A DNA stretch of 64,000 nucleotides, taken from contig VXBM01000284.1 in assembly GCA_013400155.1 (NCBI GenBank), positions 310,001 to 374,000 on the forward strand. The letters run 5' to 3'. Positions 37,463-50,855 of the stretch are shown piece by piece. The stretch comes from Helopsaltes ochotensis (Eukaryota; Chordata; Aves; Passeriformes; Locustellidae). Positions within the stretch are counted from its first letter, which is position 1. Every line of letters starts with the position of its first letter. A program made the position numbers and the translations under genes. The notes beneath the pieces are model-generated. The model did not search any database. It saw only the letters and a list, made by a program, of their open reading frames with translations, and was not told the origin of the DNA.

Positions 37463-40400
37463 CTATATGAATGCAAAATGTAAACCAAAATTGCTTTAGT
37501 TACAAATATGATTTACAGTAAGAGAAAATGATGGGCATGGTGCAAACTGACAAATTTCTAAAGTAAAAGAAATTTCAAGTATTAAGGACAGTCATTTAAT
37601 ACACATAAACAGAACTGAATGTCCAGATCACTAAAAGGAGAAAATAATTCACAAGAGCATCAGTGGTCACTGTAAACATTTTCTGATTTAATATGTGAGA
37701 AAAAAGGGCTGCATCAGTGTATTAGATGCTCAACTTTGGCAATAAGAAAGTTCTTCTTCTCTTCAAGGCCATATATACAAAAACAGCAGATAGTGAAGAC
37801 CTTTTTTGTTTGTTTTTTATTTTTGTTATTGTAAGTACAATGTCTTCTCACCAGATGATTCATTACTGTCATCAGCAAAATTCGTACCTTTTGCTGCAGT
37901 CAAAAATTCCAAATGTTTCATCAAAACAAGACATTCCATTTTAGGCTTATTTAAAAATAAGAAAAATGCAAACCATAATAATCCATACAACTATTTCTAA
38001 TAGCTAATTACTCAAATAACTCATTTTCTACCCTCTGTTCATCAGTAAAGGCAAATCTGCATTATTTTCACCACCATAGTGAAAAGTAGCATTATGAAAT
38101 AAGGATCTCATAAGAGAATTAACACAAGCCTACTAAAAATTCCACCTAAAAGAAGCACAAATGCAAAAGTTACAAATGACATGAGGCTCATTCATTCTAC
38201 CCAGAGGACTTCAAAAAGAAAGGAAACAACAAAGGTAAACCAAATGTAACTAAGATACTTGCAAGGAAAATAAACAACAATTAGTTCGCAATTAAAAAAA
38301 AAATCATAGCGCTATATCTCAGAAAGAATCACAGGAGATAAGGGGGAAGTCCAACAGAATTTTTTTGCAAACATATTTTAATCAGTAGAAGTATTTTGTC
38401 CAGCTACATTATTTGCATCATTAGGGATAACTTCAGCATTAGCTATTAGAGCTTGTTTACTTAACAAAGCTCCTGAAGCTAAGCATAAATTATGGGAGGA
38501 TGGCAATGATGTACAATATAATCAGATATAAAGTATGGTCACGTGAACCAGGTTTGCACAGAACTTACAAAGCTGAAAACAAGGTCAGTGAGTGTTTCAG
38601 GAATTCTATTTTCTCATTTTTGTGCATGTTTATGGACCATGTAGATGGCAAATCATGTGAATACACATCTTCTTACGCAGAAAATTCTGCTGAGAATTCC
38701 TTCCCATTTTGCATTCATCATTGTATAGAATATTAGCAGATTAATTAAAAAATTCACATAATCTCCTTGGTGTCAGTAAGAATATCAATTTGCATGCAAT
38801 AAATATTTTTAACACTTAACATTTTAAGTCAAAGCAACATTCCAGGCATTTTAAAGGCAGGTGACCTTGTCCAGTTCTCCAGCTCTAACACACTAATGCA
38901 CACTCACACTACAGTGATGAAATATATAGCTTTGATGCAATTTTTGAAGAAAAGAAACACTGGATTAGAATCTCTATCAAACATCTACTTCAAAATGACT
39001 AACCCCACATTCTTTTCATGCAAAAACCAAGCAGGAAAATTAGCTATTGAAGCAACTACAAAGAATTTTTTCAGATCTTATTAAAAGAGATCACATAACC
39101 AGATATGTTGAAATATTTTTTTTTCTAAAACCAGAATTTAGCTCAAGAAAGAGTTAGTCTAGAAACATAGGTCAAGCACAAAGCACACACCAAGCACAAA
39201 ACTACATTCATAATGCCAAGATCACTGTTATCAATACTGTACTGTATTGCATTTGTCAGTTTTATACTATAAAATGATTATATAACAACATATTGAATCA
39301 AGAGAGATTAGAAAGGATCAGCCAAGTGCCTATTATTAAGGCTTTATATTTTAAAGACTACTATTGGATTCAGACTAAACAGTGGTTGGTACACTTATCC
39401 TGGACTGAAATTGCTCTTTCTTCTAGTGGTCAGTGTCCTCCCCTCCCTGAACACACAGCAAGTACAATTCATACAGATAATATACATCACTAGCAGTGTC
39501 AGTGATGTTAATGAGTTTTAGGAATAAACCACTGACATTAATACAGAGCATGACTGGAACATCTGATTTCAGCATAAACAACTCATTTTATTACAAATTC
39601 AGCCTGATCTTCCTTACCTCACCACTAACCAAGTAAACAAAATAATTGCATTCATAATTGCATACATTCCTAATGAAACCAAATAAGATGTAAAATATTC
39701 AAAAATTATATCCTAGAAGGATCCTCTAAATAAGTAAGAAAGTAATTCTAATAATTATGTTGAAGCATGTTGCATTTTTGCACTGGAATAAATTCACTTA
39801 TTCTACACTTGCAGTTAGCTCAAGATGGCCTAAAAATGGCTATTGAACAGATACCATTATCACTAGGGAGAGCAGGAGAAAAAAAGATTTACCACCTAAC
39901 TGAGATTATCCTGCTCCACCACTTCGATAAGATCACAATGAAGAGAAATATGATCTCAGGCCACTACCAATTACACTGAACAAGGCATTAAGGAAATGCA
40001 GTTCTGGTCATCTGTGCTGAAGTGATGGATTTTTGATCAGAAATGGAAAGGAGTTTTTTTGTTGTGTTTGTCTGAAAGGCATCATAAGCCTAATAAAATG
40101 AAGGATAAAAGAGAGGACCAGAAATGTTCACACACAGGCAATGTGAGAATACAGTGTTCCCAAAGCAGAAACACTTGGGAAGGAGAAGACCTACCTTTGA
40201 TCAGGGATGATGCTGGCAGAAGAATAAATCAGTCATGATAAACGATTTAAACTAGACATTTTAAAGTTTTCAGTCATTGTGGGGCTAATGCTCAGGAACA
40301 GTTTTTTTTCAATAGGATTAGCATGTTTAGGAGGAAAAAGAGTAACTGAAAAATGTAAATACAACTTGAGTACGGCAGGTTTCCAATTGATGTTTCACAG

Positions 40401-41423
40401 CACATGTGTGACAAAATGTGGACTATATTGGACTGAAACAATTCCAATTTCATGTTTCCATAAAACTCACCATGCTATTTACTAGTTTACACTGGAACTA
40501 TTTATTACTAGCTACAAATATGCATATTACCCTTAATGTTTCTAGCTTTTCACCATATTTTAAAAATCATTATTTTGCTAGAAGATTTGTTCATAAGAAA
40601 AGGTGACAGAGAATTGTACTCAGTTTGTATCCTTGGAAAAATCTCTCTAGGTTTTTTTTTGGTTGCTGTGGTTTATTTTTTCACAGAATAAATCAGTACA
40701 TGCAATTTCTTTTACACAATATAGACTTCCCTACATTTCACTTAAGCTTCATCTAAAGCTTCCTTTTCCATATATAAGTTACCACACCAGCTAGGCATTT
40801 TTCCCTGTAACTAAAGACAGTTCAAATTCTAGGGAATATGTCTTATGGATATCCACCATTTACATGAGTATATACACAAGGGGCTATGAAGTAATTTGAG
40901 AAATAAAAAATGAAATATTAACTTTTAAATTTTTTTTAACCAAGCAAGTAGTGCATATGAAATATGGGTAGCAATAAATTCTTATTTGGAAGTTTTAGAG
41001 CCTCCAAAACACCTGAGCCATATACTGTGTTTGTCTTTGTAAGCATAAAGGAATTACAGAAATGGAAATCAGTGCCATCAGTTTTCATTGCATTCATGAT
41101 GTCTCTCTTCCCACAATTACTAAAGGTTGTTAAGGTGTGTTTACACTGTTCAAACTAACAAGTTGCAGCAGGAGTCGAGTCAGTAAATATGCTGCTTGAC
41201 ATCTTTTAGAAAATAAACAGAAAAAGCCATCAATCATCTGTTTCCAGCTTCACATCCTGCCAAAATGAAAAAGCAAACCAGGCTTTGCAAATAATAGATG
41301 CTTTCTCAAGTATGCATTACCAGTGAGTCATACAGGTACCGAGAAAATATTGTTAAATGAGCTAAGTTAACTGAGTGAACCGCTACTGAAATGAAAAAGT
41401 GACTGCTTCATGAACCAACAGAG

Positions 41424-41600
41424 CTCGGGCCACAAGGGACTGTCAGATCATCCAGTCTCACCTCCTGCATCACACAGGTCAGGGAACTTCTCCCCAGTCC
41501 TCCTTTTCGAGACAATCACGATGTCTCAAATCTAACAACAGTGTGTCTAAAACCTACCTTAAGCTTGCTTTCCACAAGACAGTTTATCCTTGAAGACAAA
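41424..41600 (-). mobile_element. Ancient CR1-like LINE fragment (3' part)
   Basis: The plus strand reads gggccacaagggactgtcagatcatccagtctcacctcctgcatcacacaggtcagggaacttc in spirit, quoted here only by its landmarks: agatcatccagtct, cacctcctgcat and cacaggtcagggaactt. This is the reverse complement of the CR1 3' region typical of turtles, crocodilians and old bird copies. It is highly diverged and probably predates modern birds. Confidence 0.65.
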
Positions 41601-43229
41601 TGCACAATTCACCTCACTCATTTTCTCCCCAGCATGTAAGCTGCTAAACGTGTGATTAATTTCTCATTGACATTTGATGAGCACAGGAATGTGCTGATTA
41701 AAGAGGCATTTTTTTTCTTGGTTATGAATACAATGCAACTAGGAGACTCCTGTCTCTGGCCTGCCAGTCTCCCCCTCAGTGACACAGCATATATTGCTTT
41801 CCTTGGTTTCCCTGCTTTGTATTTCATCCTTCCCCTTTTGCTTCAAACAAGCATGTCCGGAACCAGAGACTCAGGAAAGCCAACCTGTCTCCAGGCAGAG
41901 GTATTGGAAAAAAGGCAAGTATGCCGAGCAACTCCCACGTTCACAACCTCAGTGGGCTTATAGTAAAGCAGACACAATGTAATTGATAATACAGACACAT
42001 CATAACCTGAGCTTTATGGAGCCAACTCTGCTCCAGCAGGGCCCATTCATTTGGTCTTTTTAACATCTGAAACCTGCAAGATTGCTTGAAGCTAGTAAGT
42101 TACTAAACCTGAACTGACTCGGAAGAGTTAACCCAAAACTGGTATAATCTACCCACAGATAATTGAGACTTGATTGTGCTAAATTTTTGTGCAATTTGTC
42201 ACAGAATTAATTCTGCATGAAAAAGTAACAAGGTAGATCTGGAAGGACATTCTATATTTTTCTGATTATAAAAAAAAAAAATCTAGTCTTTTACAAATAG
42301 TGGAATTCAGCTTTAATTATGAAGCTGAAACCAATCTTTCCATAATTGCTTTCTACGATTTCAATAGCATTTTAAAATTCTAGGAGGAAAAATTACAATT
42401 AATTACTATTATTAGCTAAGTTCAGAAAGATTATGAGATTTGTAAAAAGTTAAAGTTTACACCTCCTACTCCATGACCTACCATTTTATTATTATTTTGT
42501 CATGCTACAATATTTTCCAGTTTTTAAAATTTATCATAATATTCAATGGAATTATCTTCAAGGGGCAATCACAGTTTTGTTGCTGTTCTTGTTGCTTGTT
42601 TGTTTTTCTAAAAAAGGGAATCTCGGCTCATCAAAAAGCATAGAAATAACAATATCAAAAATGTAAAAGCAGAAGAAAAATTTTTTTTCCCAGCTGATCA
42701 TCAAAGCACTTAATATATTATTTTTTCTATTCTGATTTTGGCACCACAAATACAAGCTGTTGGTATTTTCCTTCTTTTCCTCACTTCTAATTTCACTTCA
42801 AAGGGGTAAGAACAAATATTCTCAGCACTTCCTGATACTGTAGAATAAAACTCAGAGTTAACATGCCCAAGTTCAAGTCTTCATGAATAAAGAGAACTGA
42901 ATAAATTAATAACTCACCTATCAGATGGAGAGAAAACTGGTACTTGAAAATGCAGACTTAGTAAAAAGTTTTTTTTAAAAAACACGAATATTTTAAGACT
43001 CTAAATTTTAGAGCCTTACTGAAAAATGACAAGAAATCTAATGCTGACAGGCAAGGGGAAGGGAAAAGAGATGTTGAAAATTATTAACTGAAAGGAAAAT
43101 TGAAGCGATTATTAATTGAGGACAAAAAATGAACAGAGAATAAAATGTAAAAGGTAGGTTGAACCAGACTTGTGCTTTTCTAGATAGGATATTTTTGTAT
43201 AAAAGAAATTCAATAGATCTCATCTATTC

Positions 43230-44150
43230 TGACTGTATTAAAGCATATGATGCTGTGCCTCATGGGAAAACTACCAGTTAAGCTGAAGAAAATGAGGATT
43301 AAAAAAGAAACTTCGCGGGATATAAAGAAGACGCCTTAAGTGAAAGGGAATAGCAGTCCCAAGAAAGTGCAAAAAAAGGATTCTTGAGAGATTCCTTGAA
43401 GATTCATCTTAGCTTCCTTAATATATTCACCAGGGACTTCAGAATAAATATAACAAACACAATGACAATGTGTAAAACACAGGAAATAGACAGATGCAGT
43501 AACAGGAATTTGATAATTCCAAAGAATGGGAGAGAGAAACATATTAAAATACTTTCAAGAGTTAAAGAAAACCATATTAAAATACTTTGAGAAGGGATAA
43601 TAGATTTTGACACATGAACAGCAATAAATATTTCTTATAAACTGGGAATATGTCAGCTCAAAATGATCAAAACTGTAAGACAGGGTTGAATTGACTTTTC
43701 ACAGAATGGCTATGTGACACAAGCATGGCACAGACATCAGAAGCCATGTTACTTGACCATATCAGATAAAAAGTTTCTGGTAGAACAATACTGCTACTAC
43801 TGTATGACGCATCATGGGGATGACTTTGCACAGTTCTTGTCACCAATGTTCAAGAAGGTGGAATTCTAACTTTAATAAAGAAAGGCTCCTTTTATCATTA
43901 TAAAAGTGAAGAACAGGTTCTCAGGCTACTCTGAGACAAGATGATGAAAGATTAGGTTGCATGAGTACTAAACTCTGATCTAAAAATGAATCATAGGGCA
44001 TGGAGGAACCGGAGACAATGAAATGCTAATGAAGGATGGAACACTCCCTCCCTCATTTGGGTTACAGGACAAGGTTGGCATGCTTAAGTTTGGGAACTAA
44101 TTTTACTGTAAGGTGATGATACACCTGTACAGCCAATAGGACTTCAAACG
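43230..44150 (+). mobile_element. Degraded CR1-like LINE, ORF2 (reverse transcriptase) part
   Basis: Several ordered landmarks resemble CR1 ORF2: gatgctgtgcctcatggg followed by ccagttaagctg (43250-43285), ttcaccagggacttcaga (43426-43443) and ggatgactttgcacagttc then accaatgttcaagaagg (43817-43860). The frame is broken throughout and no functional protein is encoded. The right border is uncertain. Confidence 0.55.
43529..43588 (+). repeat. Short direct repeat, CATATTAAAATACTTT twice
   Basis: The 16-base unit occurs at about 43540-43555 and again at about 43572-43587, each copy preceded by an A-rich segment. It lies inside the old CR1-like sequence. Confidence 0.7.
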
Positions 44151-46627
44151 ACCTTCCCGTGGCTGAAACAGGGGACTGAAAAGGGGAAGCACAGTGACAA
44201 AACTGACTCAGCCCTACTGTTAAAGGAGGATGTAGGTATGCTTACAAAGGAGTATCAGGATGCGGACCTAACAGTCCAGGGATTCTTTTAAAGACCTCTG
44301 GTCAAAAACTGAATCAGGGATGTCTGCCCATATCCTCATTTCCATTCAATTGCACAACAGAGACCAAGAAGGTGCTATGCTGCTGTACAACCCACTTTTG
44401 TTTGTTCAGTGAAATGAACATGCATGGAGAGCTCTAATCAAGTCCTCTCCACATACAATGACTCTCTCCACTTGCCTTCTCAGCTTCAATAATGTTTGTA
44501 GTGTTCTTCTTTTTAAGCCAGACAGATCCTTCTGAGCCTTGACAGCATTTACATACTACCTTTCTATTTAATGATCGACGTCTTAAAACCCAGCAAACTT
44601 CTGAGTTTCTCCTGACCCTCTCTTGTATGGAGTTAACATTTATTCATTCAGCCTTTGGCAGTCTTTATGATAGAAACAAATTTTGGCATGTAAACTGACT
44701 TGACTTTGAGCAATTGTACACTCTAGAGTAACTATTTGCTCCAATTTTAATGGAATTTATTTTTATTCCTTTTATTCAAACTGTTTGACAGAAGGAGCCC
44801 AGTATACTGAGTTACTACAGCCTTTTAAAAATAGTAAGTTAAAAGACAACTGACTAATAACTCAAATCTTTACAATCTGTGTATTGCCTCAGCAATTAAT
44901 ATGCACGGACAATGACAGATACTGCCCTGTTTGCTTTACAGACATTTACCTCTACATCTGTATAGCAAGGTAATGCTGCTGTGCTGAAAAATGTATTTAT
45001 GTGTAAGTTCCTGTCTTTTCTCAGGCAATAACAGCAGCAGTAGCAGAATTAATCAGTCCTCAGCCATTCAGGTTAATAAATTTAATAGGGAAAAACATTA
45101 ATTTCTGAGAGGGAATAAATAATGCATTTTATTACTTTGTATGTATGGATGTGTATAAAATTTAAGTACAAAATAAGAAGCCTGTGTAAGGAAGGCCATC
45201 TTTTTTGAAGGAGAGAAAACAGTTGACGGAGCCATGTAAATTTCTATAGGCTCTTCACAGGAAGTATGCAAAATGTATATGAAGAATGCCGTTTGTCTCT
45301 GGCCTCAGAATCTGGCAGGTCCATTTATGTTCAACATTATCTATAGGAAGAGTTAATGTATGTTAAATGCTGAATAAGACAGGAATACATGCCATACACA
45401 AAATGATTTGAAAAGTACTTTCAGGTAGTGAAGTCTCAAAGGCAGCCTATGCTGAAATGAAAATGGGTCATACTTAAAAAGAGATTTTCATGTATTGATG
45501 CTGTGATTCATATCCTTGAAAAATTATAAACCCTTGCTGCAAACTACTAGGGCATTATATAAGAGTTCTTAGATATAGTTCAAAATTACAATAGTAGGTT
45601 TCTTGCTATTCTCTTCATAATGGTAATTACACTGACTGAGCAGATCAGCTACTCCATGAGAAATTCAGCTGTACATGAAATAAGGAATGACATGCTGAAC
45701 CCTGTATAATTGCCACAGCAAATGTTATTTTTATTTAAAAAATCTATTCTATATTCATAACAGTACAACCACGGGGGATGCTCAACAAAATGCCATCCTG
45801 ACTGTAAACAAATATTGTTGATGGACATGCTGCTTGTACCACCATGTTTGCCACTAAGAAAGTAACCACTGTCTTTGGGAAAACATTCAGAATCTTGTTC
45901 AATTGAGACTGTGAAAATGAGAGCACTTGGGGAATAGACCTGGGAACCTGGCAACCACACTGCTCAGAAAGGGTTCTCACAACAAAAGAATTTGCATATT
46001 CACCTCCATATTACCTAACAAGGACACTCCTGAAATTCAAGATTCATTATCAGTATACAGTGCACAGTTAAAGGGTAAAGAACAATTATCTAGAAATAGT
46101 TTTTCCTATTTTCCAAAAAAGTACAATTTATGTTATGAAGGCAAAGCACATTGCACATCAAGTTCATTATGAAATCTGTAGGAGTCCAACCAGAGACAAC
46201 AACAGGAGCAGGATTTGGCCCTAAAATGTCATTGTATTGGAATTTGTCTGAGTGGCTTTGTCTTTTGCATCAGAGAAATGTGTTCAATGCTACACAAAAT
46301 TCCAGTGGACACAGTGTATCTACTCCTCTCTATAAAGTTATTTTTTCTGAGTTTTTGATTACTTTTCAGTTGCAATTTTAGTAAGAACTGGTATTTAATT
46401 AAGCAACTAAATTATAAACACAGCCTATGAACCTCCAGCTGCAGCTAACTCACACAGCAAATCACTGTATGTGATAGGCTTTCCTCTCATCCTTTCTCTA
46501 ATCTCGTTATTTACCAGGTCACTTAAGGGACAACTGCACTATCCTGTCTTAAGAAGGGCAATGATTTCTTTCAAAGTATGGAGAAACCTAATGAAAAATG
46601 ACTGAAATCAGGTACAGTAATTTTTGA

Positions 46628-46652
46628 TTTTATTTATATTTATTTATTTATT
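46628..46652 (+). repeat. ATTT-rich simple repeat
   Basis: Consecutive TTTA/ATTT units with one interruption (ATATT). Confidence 0.8.
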
Positions 46653-46762
46653 TCTGTGCCTATAACTATGTCATCTGTGCTTAATGGTTTTGGGTTTTCC
46701 ACATAAAGGGCCAGAGAAAAACTAAGATTAGCAAGTGTGTGGAACAAGGAAGATTTGTACTT

Positions 46763-46840
46763 GAGGTGATAACACATTGTCTAAAAGCGTATAGATTGCA
46801 TGGAAGTGTATACATTGTATAAAAGTGCACAGGCAAGGTT
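46763..46840 (+). repeat. Degenerate 19-bp tandem repeat, about four units
   Basis: Successive units read roughly aaaagcgtatagattgcat (46783-46801), ggaagtgtatacattgtat (46802-46820) and aaaagtgcacaggcaaggt (46821-46839), with a further diverged unit before them. Spacing is constant although the units have diverged. Confidence 0.6.
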
Positions 46841-48329
46841 TTAGAGTGCAAAGGTAAAAGAAAAAAAAAATCTCTAAAACTTCAAAAATTATTTTCAATT
46901 CATTTCAATTAATTGTTTCTGAATTTTTAATTTCAAGAGACATTTTCTTTAATACCTAAAGGCATAAAAATTATTAAACAGAATATTTGTGCTACCTAGC
47001 TTTAGTTATCTTACCTAAAAGGGAAATTGTCTTTAGGGTGTTTTGTATTTGATGCTGTGAGATTGGCCTTTCACAGTTAAATTGTTGAAGGACCTCCAGA
47101 GCAGTCGGAGTCCTCTGCCTAAGGAACCTTTCCCTGTTGATCAGAGGGGTTAGCAGATCATCTGAGCAATGTGAGCTCCCATCAACTCATCCCAACAGAC
47201 TGTGGCACGAATATCCATTCCACTAGCACATTGCCTACTCCCTTCTTCAAAACTTCCAAACAGATCTCCTATTTACAGGGCATTTAAAGCTTAAAAAAAT
47301 GGAGAAAAACAAAAAAACCCCCAGTGGAAATCTTGGAAATCAGTGGAATTTTCTGACACTTCAGTTATGAACACAGTTGTTAAAAAAACTAGTTTTAATA
47401 ATTTGCTAGTAATTTTAAAGCCCCTCATTGGCTAGGAGCTCCTCTTTGAACTACATTTGTACAACTCTGTAGTCATCACACCAGTCTGCCTTTCCAGATG
47501 GACAAGTAGTTCATTGCAAGAGTACTACCAGCTCAACCCCCCTTCCCATAACTGTGGTTGATACTGTTTGTGAAACCCCACAAAACACCACAATCCGTCT
47601 TCTTTGGGTATGTGTCAGGTAAGACAAAGCCGTGCACAGCTCTATTTCACAGAATAGATATGCACAGTCCCTCACACTTCTATGCAGCCAGTTCTACTCA
47701 GCTGCAAACCCTACTACAGCTGTGCTCGTTGTATGATGATTTTTAAATATTGGGATATTAGAACTCAACCCCCCCTCCCTGTACTATTGGAGAACATACA
47801 CCATGTAATATTCATGAAATTGGGAACACAAAGAACTACCATCCCTGGAACCCTCAGCTGTAACTAGAAAAAGCAACAGATCACTAAACAAAGCCATATC
47901 AGGGAAATGTAGAACCAGCTTTACAAGATTTGTTTTCCTAACAAGACCTTCTTTAATAAATGGAGCAGTCCTGTTACGAAACAGATACGATTTTCGCAGA
48001 GGACTATGAAATTACATCTTTCTAAATACACAAACTGTTTTTGAATTTAACAAAATAAAACTTTTCTGCATCATTTAGTTACCCCTTTCACAGAAAATAT
48101 AATTTCATCATATTCCAAAACAGAAAGTTAGCTAAACTGCTAATAAATGGGTACATCATACTTAAGCATCAGTGTAAACACATGGACTAAACTACACCAA
48201 AGTTAATTTTAATATTCACAAATGTTCTGCACAGTGTCTTGGTATTGTTCAAATCAAGAAAAATAATAACAACAGACACAACGCACTACATCTGTAATAC
48301 ATGCAGACATGCACACAAATAGTAATCAC

Positions 48330-48350
48330 CTGAGTCCTTTTCCGCTGTTG
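48330..48350 (-). CDS. CADPS2: CADPS2 21-nt microexon (ATAEKDS insert), probably alternative
   Basis: The sequence reads ttttatttag, then 21 bases from CAACAGCGG to ACTCAG, then gtgatt. Joined to the G left by exon 50856-50979 it reads A-T-A-E-K-D-S and then leaves G, which the AG opening exon 37359-37462 completes to Glu. The result is KIE-ATAEKDS-ETMN. This resembles a CADPS isoform segment that I recall as ENQKDAENVG, so a homologous microexon is likely. Because its length is a multiple of three and both flanks share the phase, skipping gives KIE-ETMN without a frameshift. The donor (gtgatt) is weak, which fits regulated inclusion. There is no transcript evidence in the window. Confidence 0.75.
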
Positions 48351-50855
48351 CTAAATAAAAAAAATAGGGAAAGAAAAACATCGTTACAGAAATAAAACTC
48401 ATATAACTAGAGAATAAATACCACATAAGGAGTTAATAGCTTCTTAAAATCTTGAGTACATCACACAAGTGATGGGTTTTTTTCATGTGAGGCAGAAATG
48501 ATGCCTGTTTCTGAGTAATATATTGGCATTTACTAGCCCTGTAGAGTCTTCATTTCAAGCTCAGGCAATGGGTTGCATCCATATTGTGCCTGGGAATTCA
48601 GAAACATATATGATATTAAAAGAATATAAGAAAGTAAGAATATGAAAATATTATTTGTATTAGAACCTTCTTTGTATCTCTACTTTTTCAGTATTTGCTA
48701 GTGGTGTATAGCTGATATTATCTTGTAATATTTAAATTTTGACTGACAAATATAATGCTGTTCATTAAAGAAATAGTCAAAGGACAAAAATCTCCAAAAT
48801 ATATGCCAGCCACATTTGAGGACATCAGTAATATCATAAAGATAAGGACTTAAGGACTCTATGCTTTCTGTATGCAATTTGAGGAGCAAGCATTTAATGC
48901 AAACACTAACATAAATTACTTCCAAGAGAACAATGTAACATCAGTGCACCTTATTTGCTCCTATAAACCTAAAGGAGCAGAATGAAACTTATTCTGAGAA
49001 ATATTACATTTATATTGGTGCAAAAGTAGGATGTTTGTAATGAACCAGAGTATCAAAAGATACCAATACAGGTCTCATTGCTACTGAAATCCAGTGCATT
49101 GAATTATCTGATGTTATGATGCTGGAGTCCTTCACTTTCAACAGTAATTTATTCTCACGAAAGTACTTCAGCTATTTCTCTTTATATATGCAATGATGTA
49201 TTGTGCTTTGAGTTTACAACTAGATGGGTGTAAAACTACTTAAATAAATCTATTTGTGTTCCAACCAAAAGGCAATAAATCCAAAAAAGAAAACTGCAAA
49301 TTGAAATACGGGAGTCAGTTTCATGCACTGTTCCAGCTTACTCAGAGTTAACGGTGTGAATAGCCTAAAATGCAAACTTTGCTACTTCAGGGGAAGTCCC
49401 TCAATTCTCTAGGATAGTAAAAAATCATAGGAAAAGATGCATTTACATCATGGCAAAAAAATTTCCAATCCATTTTACTGTCAGTGTGTTTAGGTATATT
49501 TTACAAGCAAACATTATAAAAATGTTTCAATTTTTATTTATACTCATTGTTTCAACAGGTATGATACATGACTTAAATACTGAACATTAACATTTCCCTT
49601 TATGAATACCGAAATACAAAAACTAAGGCAAACATTTTTTCCCTTTTATTTTCCAGAATAGATTTAATATTCATCCTTTTTTTCTTTAACACAACATGAT
49701 ATCCTAATTAACTATGATAAACTGGTTACTAGGATGGTTTCATGTTGTTACTTCCATGATATAATACTGGTTGCTATAGTGATGAGATGGATCTTTTGTT
49801 AATCACTTGTGAGATGGGTTAACTCATGTTTTTCAGAGAATTTGAGCAGAGATAAAAAACAGAAAAAAAGTTGGCTTTATAATATTGCTAAAAATATGGA
49901 GCTTCTTCAATTTGCTTCTAAGCTAGCTCTGTTTCTTCTGCTGTATTGCTAAAAATACATGCTATTAAAAAAACAAATATGCATAAAATTCGTATTTTTT
50001 TAAAAAAAGATTTAATCCTTCAATATTTTCCTGAGATTAACTCTAGCTCCAAAAGCCAGTGCATACAGCTTTCTGTTCTTGAGTAGATCTGGACAGGAGT
50101 ATCTCTAGCTTTTTGTACTTTATGGAGAATAAAAGTCTATCTTGACTAAAGGTATTTGACTATTATGACTTCCTTTTTCTTCTGTATAAGGTTTAAAAAT
50201 AGTAAAATGACATTGTGCATCCGGGCTACTTTTTAAAGCAAAATTTTAGTATAATTTCATTATATACTTTCTAGAACATACCAACTTCCAGAAAAACTTG
50301 ATTACCTTCAAACCTAGTATTTTGTTCCCTTAATTCATTCAATGGGGATGTACTTAAGGTTTTAATAATCAGATGTATAATAATAATAATTATATGCAAA
50401 AATAAATAGCATTCATCTATTTGTCTGCCTTATAAATGCTTCAGAAAAGAATCTATACACAGTTTTCCAATTTCAAGATAGCGACACTGCTGTTAAGAAA
50501 AGAATTTCCTGTCAGTAGTTTAATCAGAAAGAGCTAGAAATAACTAGAAATAGCTAGAGAAATAAAAAATAACCCATAAACAACCTCTTAAATTTATGAA
50601 GAACTCCAAAGTAAGAACAAAGGGCAACTTAAATTAGGAAGTCCTAGTCTTTCATTCAAACAGGGTCCCAGGAGGCATATTAAAGCAATGAATAGGAAAA
50701 AGCTCCACAGTTCACCAGCTGAGATTTTAATGAGACATTTCCCCTTGCTGTGGAAGGGGTTTGTTCTGGAAAAGGAAAAGGCTGCTCACGGAATATGCAG
50801 TTAATAGGCATTGTTGGCTTTTACAGCCACTTCGGCAGTTGATTGCTGTACTAAC
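48351..50855 (-). other. CADPS2: CADPS2 intron upstream of the 21-nt microexon, 2.5 kb
   Basis: AT-rich and unique apart from a small TAGAAATAACTAGAAATAGC-type tandem near 50532-50565. It starts with the weak donor gttagt and ends with ttttatttag before the microexon. Confidence 0.85.

Larger units (their letters stand above)
37463..48329 (-). other. CADPS2: CADPS2 intron, 10.9 kb, longest in window
   Basis: It holds two old CR1-like fragments (about 41424-41600 minus and 43230-44150 plus), a degenerate 19-bp tandem repeat (46763-46840) and an ATTT-rich tract (46628-46652). The CADPS-type segment beginning KKREMYEH was looked for here and not seen. Confidence 0.83.

Noticed and set aside
37463..50855. 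The CADPS-type alternative segment starting KKREMYEHPVF between the AKIE and TMNQ exons.
   Set aside because: I scanned the minus strand of both introns and found no matching reading frame. It may be absent from this gene, or missed by eye.
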